DNA of 64,000 nucleotides from Vannielia litorea (GCF_019801175.1 NZ_JAHVJR010000001.1:2790001-2854000); one strand, 5' to 3'; shown: positions 34,333 through 43,509, numbered from the stretch's first letter. The notes: generated by a model not told the origin, from the letters alone. Program-made: numbers and translations.

Positions 34333-35913
34333 TTAGTTCATCGTGAAGTATTTCACCTTCGGCTGATCCTCGGGATCAACCTCGATGCCCACGCCTTCAC
34401 CCATACCCCAGTTCAGGACCTGGTGGTGAATCGGGATGTAGAGCGTTTCGTCCTGCACCACGTCCCAGATGGCGGCGATGTCGGCATTCCGCGCGTCGAG
34501 GTCGACGTTAGAGGCCAGCGACTTGATCTTGGCGTCAAGATCGTCGTTGTCGTAGCCGGTCGCGTTCCATGTGCCGATATCAGCCTCGCGACCGTGGACG
34601 AGGAAGTTGAAGATATACTCGGAGTCGTAGGTCGGAACGCCCCAACCGAGCATGTAGAAGTCGCTCTTGCCGTCGGTGATCAGCGGGAAGTGCTGGGCCT
34701 TGGGCTTGGCATCGAGGTTCACGGTGACGCCGATCTGACCAAACATGCCGACGGCGGCCTGACAGATCGCCTCATCGTTGATGTAGCGGTCGTTCGGGCA
34801 ATCGAGCCGGATCGAGAAGCCGTCGCCATAGCCTGCCTCGGCCATCAGTGCCTTGGCGCCTTCGATATCGGTCACGCTGGCGCCGTCCATCTCGGCGGTC
34901 CAGCCGTTAACGAAGGGCGGGGCCACCATCCCGGCAGGCTCGGACTGGCCGCGCATCACGACTTGCTGGATGGCGTCGCGGTTGATCGCCATCGACATGG
35001 CCTTGCGCACGCGCTTGTCGGCGAGCGGGTTAGCGCCCTCGACATTGTCGGCTTCGATGTCATCGGCGCCCATGTTCATGCCGAAGAAGATCACACGGTT
35101 CTGGGGGGCCTTCTTGACCACCAGCCCATCGGCCCCGGCCACGCGCTCCAGATCCTGTACCGGCATGTCCTGGAGGAAATTCACCTCGCCCGAGAGCAGC
35201 GCGGCCACACGGGTCGCGGCGTTCTGGATGGGCGTATAAACGATTTCGGAAACCTCCATCGGGAACTGATCGCGGCCCCAATACTCCTCGTTGCGGACCA
35301 TGACGGTTTTCACGTCAGGCTCGCGGGATTGCAGGATGTAGGGGCCCGTGCCATTGGCGTTTGTGGTGGCGAAGGTGATCTCGCCGCCCTCGAAGTCCTG
35401 CACGTTCACCGTGTTGTTGGCTTCGGCCCAGCCCTTGTCGAGGATGTACTGATTGGTCAAGTTCGACGGCAGGATCGGGTTGGGGCCATCGGTGACGATC
35501 TCGACGGTGTAGTCATCGACTGCGCGGACCTCGACCACGGAGCTGACAAGCTCCTTCATGTCGGAATTTTCCTGCTTGGCGCGCTCGAAGGAGAAGACGA
35601 CATCTTCGGCGGTGAAGTCTTCGCCGCCATGGAACTTGACGCCCTCACGCAGCTTGAAGACCCAGACGTTGGGGTCGTCTTCCTTGGGGGCCCATTCGGT
35701 GGCGAGGGCGGGCTCGAAGGCGCCGGTCATGTCGCGGATGATGAGCGGCTCGTAGATCTGGTGACGGATCGTGTGGGTCGGCCCTTCGTTCTGTGCGTGC
35801 GGGTCGAGGGTGAGCGCGTCACCCGCCCGGGCCCAGCGCAGGGTTTCCGCCGGGGCGAGCGTTGTCGACGACAATAGCGCAGCGAGGGCCAGCAGGCCTT
35901 TCGATTTGGTCAT
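34333..35913 (-). CDS. ABC transporter substrate-binding protein, peptide (SBP_bac_5) family
   Basis: This 526-residue periplasmic receptor has a signal peptide (MTKSKGLLALAALLSSTTL, cleaved near APAET). Its body carries DALTLDPHAQNEGPTHTIRH and WVFKLREGVKFHGGEDFTAE. I chose the ATG at 35913, which has gggag 6 bases ahead and a proper signal peptide; the longer frame upstream is not protein-like. It is first in the operon. The 284-base region before it contains only the operon promoter and the hairpin at 36109-36145. Confidence 0.92.
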   Translation of the reverse strand: MTKSKGLLALAALLSSTTLAPAETLRWARAGDALTLDPHAQNEGPTHTIRHQIYEPLIIRDMTGAFEPALATEWAPKEDDPNVWVFKLREGVKFHGGEDFTAEDVVFSFERAKQENSDMKELVSSVVEVRAVDDYTVEIVTDGPNPILPSNLTNQYILDKGWAEANNTVNVQDFEGGEITFATTNANGTGPYILQSREPDVKTVMVRNEEYWGRDQFPMEVSEIVYTPIQNAATRVAALLSGEVNFLQDMPVQDLERVAGADGLVVKKAPQNRVIFFGMNMGADDIEADNVEGANPLADKRVRKAMSMAINRDAIQQVVMRGQSEPAGMVAPPFVNGWTAEMDGASVTDIEGAKALMAEAGYGDGFSIRLDCPNDRYINDEAICQAAVGMFGQIGVTVNLDAKPKAQHFPLITDGKSDFYMLGWGVPTYDSEYIFNFLVHGREADIGTWNATGYDNDDLDAKIKSLASNVDLDARNADIAAIWDVVQDETLYIPIHHQVLNWGMGEGVGIEVDPEDQPKVKYFTMN

Positions 35914-36108
35914 GGATATCTCCCTGTTTATCAATCTCCCCCCTGTTCGCGCGGGGGTGATGGACAACCGAAACATGAGCCTGCCCGGGTGCCAAGTCCC
36001 TTCACGGAGATTTATGCCACCGGGCCGGGCTGACGCAGCGGCGATTTGGCAGGTAGATGGCGTGAGGGTTCGGGGCAAGCAGAGCGGCTTTTTCAATGCG
36101 CAGAGGTA

Positions 36109-36145
36109 GGCTGGCGCCTCTGTCGGGAATTGGCGGGCGCCAGCC
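36109..36145 (-). terminator. Candidate terminator-like hairpin after the thi transporter operon
   Basis: The arms ggctggcgc (36109-36117) and gcgccagcc (36137-36145) are perfectly complementary around a 19-base loop. It lies about 50 bases past the thiY stop on the minus strand. A T-rich run is missing on that strand, so termination is uncertain. Confidence 0.4.
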
Positions 36146-36197
36146 AAGCTTTTGGAAACGCGGGGGAGTTCCCGCTGGCCGGGTATTGGGCCGGATG

Positions 36198-37178
36198 TTA
36201 CTCCGTCATCCAGCCTTGGTCGAACCAGCCCGACACATCGCCCGGCCAGTCGAGCGCCGCGCCGCCCGGACCTTTCAGCACGCCGCTATCGAAGAGAAAC
36301 CGGGCCATTGTGGCAAAGCGCTCCTTGTCGATGGTACCGACGGGCGTGGAGCCCGCCTTGATGTAGGCCCCTTCGGCGAGCGCGGCCATGGAGCCGCGCA
36401 CCAGTTCGGGGTTCTGGAACTCGCCCGCGCCGATCAGCAACTCGGCGGCCTGGTCGGGGTTTTCGGCGGCCCATTGGTAGCCCTGTTGGGTGGCCGCCAT
36501 GAAGGCTTTCACTTGCTGCGGGTCTTGCGCAAGCTTTGCCAAGGTGGTGCCGATGTAGCCGTTCTGCTGATCGGGCACCCCGTAGTCGGCATAGGTGAAG
36601 TGCTTCTGCTCGCGGCCCAGAAGCTCGCCGTTCACGCCCTCCCATGTGGCGACCTCCAGCGTGAAGTCGACCGCGCCGCTGGCCAGCGCCTCGTAGGCGC
36701 CGGTGCCCATCGTCACGGTGTCATATTCCGCCGTACCGCCGTCGGCCTCGATCATGGTGGTTATCAACGCATCCTCCCAAGCCGAGCCGAAGCCTGCATA
36801 GATCTTGCCCTCTAGGTCGGCGGGGCGGGTAATGGCCTCGTTGCTGGCGTTGAATACCAGCCGCCCGTTCTCGCGCTGCATGGTGGCCCAGAGCGCGACG
36901 ATATCGGCCCCGGCGGCCTTGGCGCTCATGAAGCCGAGCGAGGTCATGTAGGCGTAGTCCGCCGCACCGGCGGCGAGGACGGCGGTGGAGGCGCTGTCGG
37001 AATAGGGCAGAAGCTCCACCTCCAGCCCGGCGGCCTCGTAGAAGCCCTTCTCCTGCGCGACGACGAGGCCGATGTGATTGGTGTTCAGTGTCCAGTCGAG
37101 CGCGATGGTGACGCTTTCCTGCGCCTGCGCGGCGGCGGGTAGGGCGAGGCAGGCGGCGAGGATGGAAAGCAGTTTCAT
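36198..37178 (-). CDS. thiY: Thiamine-precursor ABC transporter, substrate-binding protein (NMT1/THI5-like)
   Basis: This 326-residue periplasmic protein has a signal peptide (MKLLSILAACLALPAAAQAQ) and an NMT1/THI5-like body: LDWTLNTNHIGLVVAQEKGF, VELLPYSDSASTAVLAAGAA and GKIYAGFGSAWED. ThiY proteins bind the pyrimidine moiety of thiamine or its breakdown products. The call is strengthened by the operon (YkoF, permease, ATPase) and the TPP riboswitch upstream. It overlaps the ATPase stop by 4 bases and has ggagg 7 bases ahead. Confidence 0.9.
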   Translation of the reverse strand: MKLLSILAACLALPAAAQAQESVTIALDWTLNTNHIGLVVAQEKGFYEAAGLEVELLPYSDSASTAVLAAGAADYAYMTSLGFMSAKAAGADIVALWATMQRENGRLVFNASNEAITRPADLEGKIYAGFGSAWEDALITTMIEADGGTAEYDTVTMGTGAYEALASGAVDFTLEVATWEGVNGELLGREQKHFTYADYGVPDQQNGYIGTTLAKLAQDPQQVKAFMAATQQGYQWAAENPDQAAELLIGAGEFQNPELVRGSMAALAEGAYIKAGSTPVGTIDKERFATMARFLFDSGVLKGPGGAALDWPGDVSGWFDQGWMTE

Positions 37179-37915
37179 GGGGTGTCCTCCAGGAGCAGGG
37201 ATTTGAGCAGCGCGCGGGTGTCGGCCAGGCTGGGCTCGGTGCGGGCGCTGCGGGGGGTGGTGAGCGGGATGTCGGAGATGATGCGCCCGGTGCGGGCGGA
37301 CATGACGAGCAAGCGGTCGGCCATTTGGGTGGCCTCGTAGAGGTCATGCGTGACCATCAGTACGCCGCGCGGGTGCTCGGCGAGGCGGTCGCAGAGCCAG
37401 TGCTGCATCCGCAGGCGGGTGACGGCGTCGAGGGCGGAGAAGGGCTCGTCGAGCAGCAGGAAGCGGCTCTGCTGCACCATAGTGCGCAGAAAGGCGGCGC
37501 GTTGGCGCATGCCGCCGGAGAGCTGGTCGGGGAAGCTGGCCTCGTGTCCGGCAAGACCGAAGGGCGCGAAGAGCGGCAGCACGCGGGCGCGGGCGGCCCG
37601 GCGGGACAGGCCTGCGATCTCGAGCCCGAGGGCGGCGTTTTCGGCGACGGTGAGCCAGGGGAAGAGCGTGTCTTGTTGGGGCTGGTATGCGAGCGCGGGG
37701 GATGGGGCGGCGAGCGGGTCGCCCTCAAGGGTGGCGGTGCCGGCTGCGGAGAGTTCGGGCTGCAGGACGCCGGAGAGCCATTTGACGATCGAGCTTTTGC
37801 CGCAGCCCGAAGGGCCTATGAGGCAGGTGATCGTGCCCTCGGTGAGGGCAAGGGTGATGTCCTCGACCAGAAGGCGCGGGCCTGTGCGGATGGTGAGGCC
37901 CTCAACCCGCAGCAT
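37175..37915 (-). CDS. thiZ: Thiamine-precursor ABC transporter, ATP-binding protein
   Basis: This 246-residue ATPase has Walker A GPSGCGKSSIVKW, signature LSGGMRQRAAFLRT, Walker B FLLLDEPFSALDAV and the H-loop MVTHDLYEATQ. It belongs to the nitrate/sulfonate/taurine-type ABC group, as ThiZ does. The start overlaps the permease gene by 14 bases. It energises uptake of the pyrimidine bound by ThiY. Confidence 0.88.
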   Translation of the reverse strand: MLRVEGLTIRTGPRLLVEDITLALTEGTITCLIGPSGCGKSSIVKWLSGVLQPELSAAGTATLEGDPLAAPSPALAYQPQQDTLFPWLTVAENAALGLEIAGLSRRAARARVLPLFAPFGLAGHEASFPDQLSGGMRQRAAFLRTMVQQSRFLLLDEPFSALDAVTRLRMQHWLCDRLAEHPRGVLMVTHDLYEATQMADRLLVMSARTGRIISDIPLTTPRSARTEPSLADTRALLKSLLLEDTP

Positions 37916-38666
37916 CGACAGCCCTCCGGTAGCGCCGCCCGGTGGCGCGGTCGATCAGGTGCAGGAGGCCCAGCAGAAGGAGGGTGAGCGTGGCGGAGAG
38001 CACAACGGCGGCGAGCACGAGATCGGCGCGGAAGTTGTTCTTGGCAGTCAGAATGTAGATCCCCAGCCCCTGCCGCGCACCTGCGTATTCGGCAAAGATG
38101 GTGGCGACGATGGCATAGGTGGCGGAGATCCTCAGGCCGTTGAAGAAGTGGGACCGGGCCACAGGGAGGGCGGCGCGGCGGAAGACCTGTGCGCGACCGG
38201 CGCCCATGGAGGCGAGTTGATCGCGGTAGGCCTGCGGCAGGCGGGCGTATCCGGCGAGCAGGCTGACCAGCACCGGGAAGAAGGTGACGAGGATCACCAG
38301 CAGCACCTTGGGGAGCAGGCCGAAGCCGAACCAGAGCACCATCAGCGGGGCCAGCGCGACGATCGGCACCGTCTGGCTGGCGACCAGCAGCGGGAAGAGG
38401 CCGCGCCGGAGCCAGGGTATGAAGTGGAGGGCGACCGAGATGACGAAGGCGAAGCTGACCGAGAGACTGAAGCCGAGGGTCGCCACGCCGAGGGTGGCTG
38501 CTGCGTGGCCTGCAAGCGTGGCGCGGTTGACCCAGAGGCCGAGGGCCACGTCGGAGGGTGCAGGCAGGATCAGTGGCGAGACATCGGCCCAGACGCAATA
38601 GAGCTGCCAGACCGCCAGGAAGGCGGCGGCAAGGCACAGGCTGGGCAGGGCACGGGTGATCGGCAT
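37902..38666 (-). CDS. thiX: Thiamine-precursor ABC transporter, permease
   Basis: This 254-residue permease has about 6 membrane spans and the SsuC/TauC-type pattern (VASQTVPIVALAPLMVLWFG, then the EAA loop around YRDQLASMGAGRAQVFRR). It lies between YkoF and the ATPase gene in the riboswitch-controlled operon and should form the channel of the thiamine-precursor importer. Confidence 0.88.
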   Translation of the reverse strand: MPITRALPSLCLAAAFLAVWQLYCVWADVSPLILPAPSDVALGLWVNRATLAGHAAATLGVATLGFSLSVSFAFVISVALHFIPWLRRGLFPLLVASQTVPIVALAPLMVLWFGFGLLPKVLLVILVTFFPVLVSLLAGYARLPQAYRDQLASMGAGRAQVFRRAALPVARSHFFNGLRISATYAIVATIFAEYAGARQGLGIYILTAKNNFRADLVLAAVVLSATLTLLLLGLLHLIDRATGRRYRRAVDAAG

Positions 38667-38718
38667 CGAGACGGTCCGGAGAAAGGCCTTTGCAGGCCGC
38701 CCCGAGGGCGGCAGCGGC

Positions 38719-39330
38719 TCAGCGCAGGCTGGGGCTGTTGGCCGAGGCGGTCAGGTCGATGGTGACATGCCCTTCCGCCGGACCGAACCGCAAGAAGGCC
38801 TGCCGGATCGTCTCGAAGACCGCGCCCGCATCGCCCCGGAGCCGGGTGCAGAAGTTCTTGGACTTCAGGAAGGTGCCGGACTGCTTGAGAAAGTCGATGC
38901 AGCCGTAGATCTCATCCATGTGCCTGTCCTGCCCCAGCACGTAGAGCGAAAATTGAACGTCGATGCCCACGCCCTGTTCGGGCGCGGATTGCACGGCCTC
39001 CAGTGCCAGCGCCTTGCGCTCTTCCAGCCCGAGCGACTGCGCCTTTACCAGCGCCTCGCAGTGGCAGCTCGGATCATCCGGCTCTCCGGGGCAGCCGCGC
39101 GAGAGGGTTACATGCATGGTCACATGCTCGGGCCGTCGGGCGGCCTCGGAGAAGAGGTCGCGGATGGCGTCGAGCAGCGGATCGGGCGCGCCGACCATGA
39201 GGGTCGACATGTCGTCGGTCTCGATCCGCAGGTCTTTTTCGTAGGGGGAGAGGGCCTTGAGGCCGGTCATGATGACATCCACGAAATCAGACGTCATCGG
39301 GTAGAGTGACACTTGCGCGCCAATGAACAT
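38719..39330 (-). CDS. ykoF: YkoF family thiamine/HMP-binding protein
   Basis: This 203-residue soluble protein matches the YkoF pattern of two tandem ferredoxin-like domains. It opens GAQVSLYPMTSDFVDVIMTG, and its second half holds GIDVQFSLYVLGQDRHMDEI. Characterised YkoF binds thiamine or hydroxymethylpyrimidine. A Cys-rich loop (SRGCPGEPDDPSCHCEAL) separates the halves. It is the first gene after the TPP riboswitch and is followed by thiX, thiZ and thiY. It probably hands on or buffers the imported pyrimidine. Confidence 0.88.
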   Translation of the reverse strand: MFIGAQVSLYPMTSDFVDVIMTGLKALSPYEKDLRIETDDMSTLMVGAPDPLLDAIRDLFSEAARRPEHVTMHVTLSRGCPGEPDDPSCHCEALVKAQSLGLEERKALALEAVQSAPEQGVGIDVQFSLYVLGQDRHMDEIYGCIDFLKQSGTFLKSKNFCTRLRGDAGAVFETIRQAFLRFGPAEGHVTIDLTASANSPSLR

Positions 39331-39335
39331 GATAT

Positions 39336-39423
39336 CCTCGCTCCGCTGGCATTACCCAGATCAGCTTTGAAGGGTTCACGCAGGCTTGCGCATCTCAGCC
39401 CCGTCCGGAGCACCCCTGGTTGA
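39336..39423 (-). ncRNA. TPP riboswitch (THI element)
   Basis: Read on the minus strand, the leader of the YkoF-ThiXZY operon carries the conserved TPP aptamer blocks. These are aggggtgc, then ggggctgagatg, then gaaccctt, then ctgatctgggtaatgccag and agcgagg. The 3' end lies about 5 bases before the YkoF start, next to its ribosome-binding site. Control of translation initiation by thiamine pyrophosphate is therefore the likely mechanism. Confidence 0.95.
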
Positions 39424-39495
39424 TGGCGCGACCGTCGTGGAGCGCGGGAGGAATGTCAAGGCGGGCAAGCGGCTGTTCGCCCTCTTCGCCATTAT

Positions 39496-39509
39496 GTTTG
39501 ATGTCCAAC
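39496..39509. promoter_or_regulatory. Candidate MarR operator upstream of acyl-CoA ligase operon
   Basis: The sequence gtttgatgtccaac matches the perfect palindrome at 46461-46474 at 12 of 14 positions. A ttgaca hexamer follows 4 bases later (39514-39519). It lies 73 bases ahead of the ligase start. Both outer promoters of the locus thus share one operator-like site, and the MarR gene lies between them. Confidence 0.65.
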
Positions 39510-39581
39510 AAACTTGACAGGTCTGTGCAGGCGGCGCATGAAAGAGCGGCGCGAGCACCGCGCGGCGAGGGAGGAGACAGA

Positions 39582-41303
39582 ATGGGGAACCGGCAGGGAA
39601 AGGATGCATGGTGGAGGCCTGATGCCTCGGGGCCTGCACTGGTGGATATGACCCTCGGCGCCTTGCTCGACGAACAGGCCGAGCGCTATGGCGCGCGCCC
39701 AGCGGTCCACGTTGATGAACGGGGCGGTGCGCGCAGTACATCTTGGACATATGCCGAGTTGCGACAGGAGGCCGACCTGATCGCACGAGGCCTGATGGCG
39801 CAGGGCATCCTTGCGGGCGAGCGAGTTGCAGTGATGGCGCCGAACTGCGCCGAGTGGATATTGCTTGAGTATGCGCTGGCCAAGATCGGCGCAGTGCTGG
39901 TGACGGTAAATCCGGCGCTTCTGCAGGAGGAACTGGCATATATCCTCACGCAAGGCCGAGTGGCCGCGCTGGTTTTTGCCCCGCGCCTGCGCAGCAATGA
40001 TATCAGCGGGCATCTGCTGGGCATCCTGCCCGAACTGGCCACCACCCGCGGAGGCGTGCGGGCGGCGGGAGGCCCCCTGCCCGACCTGCGGCTGCTGATC
40101 GGCCTTGGTGAGACGCCTGCGAAGTTTGCGCTGCCCTTCAATGCGTTGCGGGAGGCGGCGAAGACGGTTTCCCCCGAGGCCCTGAGTGAGCGACAGGCCG
40201 GAGTGGCCTGCACCGATGTGGCGCAGATCCAATACACAAGCGGCACCACCGGCAAGCCGAAGGGCGCGAAGCTGAGCCACCGCTCGACGTTGAACAATGC
40301 CCGGCTGATGGCTGACCGGGGTGGGTTCAGGGCCGAGGACACGTTGCTCTCGGCCATGCCGCTCTTTCACACGGCCGGTTGCGTTTGCAATGTGATGGCC
40401 ATGCTCGCCTGCGGTGGCCGGGTGGTGACGATGGACACTTTTGATGCAGGGAGGATGCTGGAGCTTTGGCAGGCTCATCGACCCACGATCATCAATGCCG
40501 TGCCAACGATGATGACCCGGCTGCTCGGGCATCCGGATGCCGGGGACTATGACATCCGCACCCTGCGGACCGTCTTCACCGGCGGCACCACTATACCACC
40601 GAGCCTGATGCACAGCATGCGGGAGTGGACGGGTGGGGAGCCGATGATCATCATGGGCATGACCGAGTGCAGCCCGATCATCACCCAGACCAACCCCGAG
40701 GACCCTACGGAAGCGCGGTTCGGCACGGCAGGCACCCCCCTACCCCACACCGAGATCCGCATTGTCGACCCCGAAAGCGGCCGGACCTGCGGCTGGGGCG
40801 AGAGCGGGGAGCTTTGCATTCGGGGCTATCTTACCATGGTCGGGTATTTCGACATGCCGGAGAAGACCGCCGAAACCATCGACGCCGATGGCTGGCTGCA
40901 CTCGGGCGATCTTGCGGAGCTTACCGAGAGCGGGCATCTGCGGATCGTCGGGCGGCTGAAGGACATGATCATTCGGGGCGGCGAGAACGTGTATCCGGCG
41001 GAGATAGAGAACTGCCTGCTGGATCATGGCGCTGTGTCGGAGGTGCAGGTCATCGGCGTGCCGGATGCGGATCTCGGCGAAGAGATATGCGCCTTCGTCG
41101 TGCCCGCGCCCGGCGCGGAGGCGGACCCGGCGGCATTGCAGGACTTTTGCCGCGCACGCGTAGCCCGCCACAAGATGCCCAAGTACATCGTTCCGATAGA
41201 GGCGTTGCCGCTCACCGCCAACGGCAAGGTGCAGAAGTTCGTGCTGCGCGAAGTGGCCACGCGCCGGATCGCGGACGGCTCGCTGCAACCGGTGCGCCAA
41301 TGA
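39582..41303 (+). CDS. AMP-dependent acyl-CoA synthetase/ligase
   Basis: This 573-residue adenylate-forming enzyme activates a carboxylic acid to its CoA thioester. The AMP-binding motif YTSGTTGKPKGAKLSH, the hinge region GWLHSGDLAEL and GRLKDMIIRGGENVYPAEIE, and the C-terminal catalytic lysine in LTANGKVQKF are all present. I chose the ATG at 39582, with ggaggag 5 bases ahead. It is first of three genes; enoyl-CoA hydratase and dehydrogenase follow, so it likely starts CoA-dependent breakdown of the acid imported by the neighbouring TRAP system. Chain type cannot be read from sequence. Confidence 0.92.
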   Translation: MGNRQGKDAWWRPDASGPALVDMTLGALLDEQAERYGARPAVHVDERGGARSTSWTYAELRQEADLIARGLMAQGILAGERVAVMAPNCAEWILLEYALAKIGAVLVTVNPALLQEELAYILTQGRVAALVFAPRLRSNDISGHLLGILPELATTRGGVRAAGGPLPDLRLLIGLGETPAKFALPFNALREAAKTVSPEALSERQAGVACTDVAQIQYTSGTTGKPKGAKLSHRSTLNNARLMADRGGFRAEDTLLSAMPLFHTAGCVCNVMAMLACGGRVVTMDTFDAGRMLELWQAHRPTIINAVPTMMTRLLGHPDAGDYDIRTLRTVFTGGTTIPPSLMHSMREWTGGEPMIIMGMTECSPIITQTNPEDPTEARFGTAGTPLPHTEIRIVDPESGRTCGWGESGELCIRGYLTMVGYFDMPEKTAETIDADGWLHSGDLAELTESGHLRIVGRLKDMIIRGGENVYPAEIENCLLDHGAVSEVQVIGVPDADLGEEICAFVVPAPGAEADPAALQDFCRARVARHKMPKYIVPIEALPLTANGKVQKFVLREVATRRIADGSLQPVRQ

Positions 41304-42109
41304 CAGTGCCGTTCCTCTTTGAGCGAGAGGGCCATGTGGCCCTGCTCAGCTTCAACCGGCCGGAGAAGCGCAACGCGATCTGCCCGGAAAGCGCCTGCCG
41401 GTTCGCCGATGCCATCGCCGAGATCGCGGCGGACGATGAAATCCGCGCAGTGATCCTGACCGGGGCGGGCGACAAGGCGTTTTGCTCTGGTGGCGACCTT
41501 GCACAGACCCTTCCGCTGATGTCGGGCGCGCGGGCACCGGAGACGGAGTGGGACAGACGCTTGCTCGATGATCCGAGCATCAACGATCGGATGGCCCTGC
41601 GCAGTATCGCCATGCACAAGCCGATTATCGCAGCCGTCAACGGCGACTGCATGGCGGCGGGTATGGAAATTCTGCTCGGCACCGACCTGAGGGTGGCCGT
41701 GCCAGAGGCTCGCTTTGCCCTGCCCGAGGCCGCGCGGGGGGTGATCCCCTTTGCCGGTGCGCTGGCGCGCCTGTCGCGACAGATCCCCTATGCAGCGGCG
41801 ATGGAGATCATGCTGGCGAACGTGCCGATGACGGCGGAGGACGCGTTGAGGCATGGGCTAGTCAACCGCGTCGTGGCCCGGGAGGAGCTGATGGATGCGG
41901 CGTGGGAGTTGGCCGAGAGGGTCTCGGCCAATGCGCCGGTGTCGGTGCAGAAGATCAAGGCCACGGTGCTCGCCGCACAGGGCCGACCGCTGGCGGAAGG
42001 CTATGCGCTGGAAGACGAGGCCAAGGCCATCGTGATGGCGACCGAAGATGCCCGCGAGGGACCGCGCGCCTTCATGGAAAAACGCAGGCCAGTCTACAGG
42101 GGGCGCTGA
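41300..42109 (+). CDS. Enoyl-CoA hydratase/isomerase family protein
   Basis: This 269-residue crotonase-fold enzyme has ALLSFNRPEKRNAI, the oxyanion-loop motif AFCSGGDLAQ, AAVNGDCMAAGMEILLGTDL and FALPEAARGVIPFAGALARL. Glutamates are present at the two positions usually used for hydration (MEI and PEA), so a hydratase is possible. The ATG overlaps the ligase stop (ATGA), giving tight coupling. It would act on the CoA ester made by the preceding enzyme. Confidence 0.9.
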   Translation: MTVPFLFEREGHVALLSFNRPEKRNAICPESACRFADAIAEIAADDEIRAVILTGAGDKAFCSGGDLAQTLPLMSGARAPETEWDRRLLDDPSINDRMALRSIAMHKPIIAAVNGDCMAAGMEILLGTDLRVAVPEARFALPEAARGVIPFAGALARLSRQIPYAAAMEIMLANVPMTAEDALRHGLVNRVVAREELMDAAWELAERVSANAPVSVQKIKATVLAAQGRPLAEGYALEDEAKAIVMATEDAREGPRAFMEKRRPVYRGR

Positions 42110-42110
42110 G

Positions 42111-43007
42111 ATGAGGTTGGCAGGCAAAGTGGCGGTGGTGACCGGTGCGGGCCGGGGCATTGGCCGGGCGATTGCGCTGGATCTGGCACGGGCCGGCGCG
42201 GCGGTGGTGGTGAATGATCTCGATGCCGCGACCGCCGAGACGGCTGCCGGAGAGATCATTGCCGAAGGCGGGCAGGCGGTGGCCGTTGCCGCGGAGATCG
42301 GGCGCGAGGGCGCGGCGGAGGCCTGCATTGCGGGCGGGGTCGAGGCGTTCGGGCGGTTCGACATTCTCTGCGCCAACGCGGGCGTGCTTCGCGACAGCGT
42401 GTTGTGGAAAACCGAGGACGACGCCTTTGACCTTGTGATCCGAACCCATCTGCGCGGCACGTTCCAATGCGGCCGGGCTGCTGCGCGGCACCTGCGCGAG
42501 GCGGGGGAAGGTGGCCGGATGATCCTGGTCGGCTCACCTGCCGGGCAGCTCGGCAACTTCGGCCAGACGGCCTATTCGGCTGCCAAGGCCGGGATTGCGG
42601 CGATGGCGCGGACATGGGCGGCGGAGTTGGGGCGGGCGGGGGTATCAGTCAACGCGATCATCCCCACGGCGCTGACGCGGATGACAGCGGAGATTCCGGC
42701 CTTCGCGCCCCATGTGGCAGCGATGGAGCGGGGCGAGCCGCTGCCCGAGCGACTGCGGGCCGAGTTCGGCATGGGGCTGCCGGAGGATATTGCGCCGCTG
42801 GCGGTGTTTCTGGCCTCCGGAGCCGGCGGCGGGATCACCGGGCAGTGCCTCGGCATTGGGGGCGACCGGCTGGCGCTCTGGTCGCATCCGGCAGAACTGC
42901 GAGTGGATCTGCGCAAGGGCGGCTGGACGGCGGGGGCGATTGCGGAGGCTTGGCCCCATCTTTCGGAGGGGGCGGTGCAGCCCTACGGCATACCCCTGGG
43001 TCTGTGA
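42111..43007 (+). CDS. Short-chain dehydrogenase/reductase (SDR) family oxidoreductase
   Basis: This 298-residue Rossmann enzyme has the cofactor motif TGAGRGIG near residues 12-19, the NAG motif (LCANAGVLRD), the catalytic serine region LVGSPAG and YSAAK. The chain is about 40 residues longer than a minimal SDR, with a C-terminal extension found in multifunctional beta-oxidation-type SDRs. It starts 1 base after the hydratase stop and would oxidise the hydroxyacyl-CoA. Its 3' end lies 10 bases from the convergent MarR gene with no terminator between them. Confidence 0.9.
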   Translation: MRLAGKVAVVTGAGRGIGRAIALDLARAGAAVVVNDLDAATAETAAGEIIAEGGQAVAVAAEIGREGAAEACIAGGVEAFGRFDILCANAGVLRDSVLWKTEDDAFDLVIRTHLRGTFQCGRAAARHLREAGEGGRMILVGSPAGQLGNFGQTAYSAAKAGIAAMARTWAAELGRAGVSVNAIIPTALTRMTAEIPAFAPHVAAMERGEPLPERLRAEFGMGLPEDIAPLAVFLASGAGGGITGQCLGIGGDRLALWSHPAELRVDLRKGGWTAGAIAEAWPHLSEGAVQPYGIPLGL

Positions 43008-43017
43008 GGGCCGGGTC

Positions 43018-43509
43018 TCACTTTGGTCCGGCTGAAACCGACCGGAGGTTCTCACCCACGCGTTCGAGGCTGGAAATCAGCTGCTCCCGCTCGGCATCCG
43101 ATAGCCCCTCGGTGATAGCGGCCTCGTGCTCGGCCACGAGCTGTTCGAGTTGCCCGAGCCGCTCCCGCCCGGTTTCGGTCAGAAACACCCGGCGTACGCG
43201 TTTGTCCTGCGGGGTCGATTTGCGTTCGACCCAACCTTCTCGGGTTAGGCCCTCAAGGATCGGCACAAGGCTGGATCGGTCCAGAAAAATCGCCTCGGCA
43301 AGGCGGGTTTGTGGAATGCCGGGGTTGGCTTCGATCAGTTTGAGCATCCCGAAGTATCGCGGCGCGGAGCCGAAGCCTTCGACCCGCTGCTCGAAGATCT
43401 TGTAGGACGCGATCTGCAATAGGCGAATGCGATAGGAGACCGATCGCGACAGAAGCTCCGGCTCGACCACCTCGGCCACGTCCCGCATGACCGGCGCGCG
43501 CGCGCTCAT
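43018..43509 (-). CDS. MarR family transcriptional regulator
   Basis: This 163-residue winged-helix regulator has the MarR core: YRIRLLQIASYKIFEQRVEG, NPGIPQTRLAEAIFLDRSSL, and the wing VERKSTPQDKRVRRVFLTETG. MarR proteins often repress aromatic- or acyl-acid operons and are released by the acid or its CoA ester. It is the last gene of the TRAP operon, overlapping DctM by 4 bases, and faces the ligase-hydratase-SDR operon. The shared palindromes at 39496 and 46461 are its likely targets. Confidence 0.9.
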   Translation of the reverse strand: MSARAPVMRDVAEVVEPELLSRSVSYRIRLLQIASYKIFEQRVEGFGSAPRYFGMLKLIEANPGIPQTRLAEAIFLDRSSLVPILEGLTREGWVERKSTPQDKRVRRVFLTETGRERLGQLEQLVAEHEAAITEGLSDAEREQLISSLERVGENLRSVSAGPK

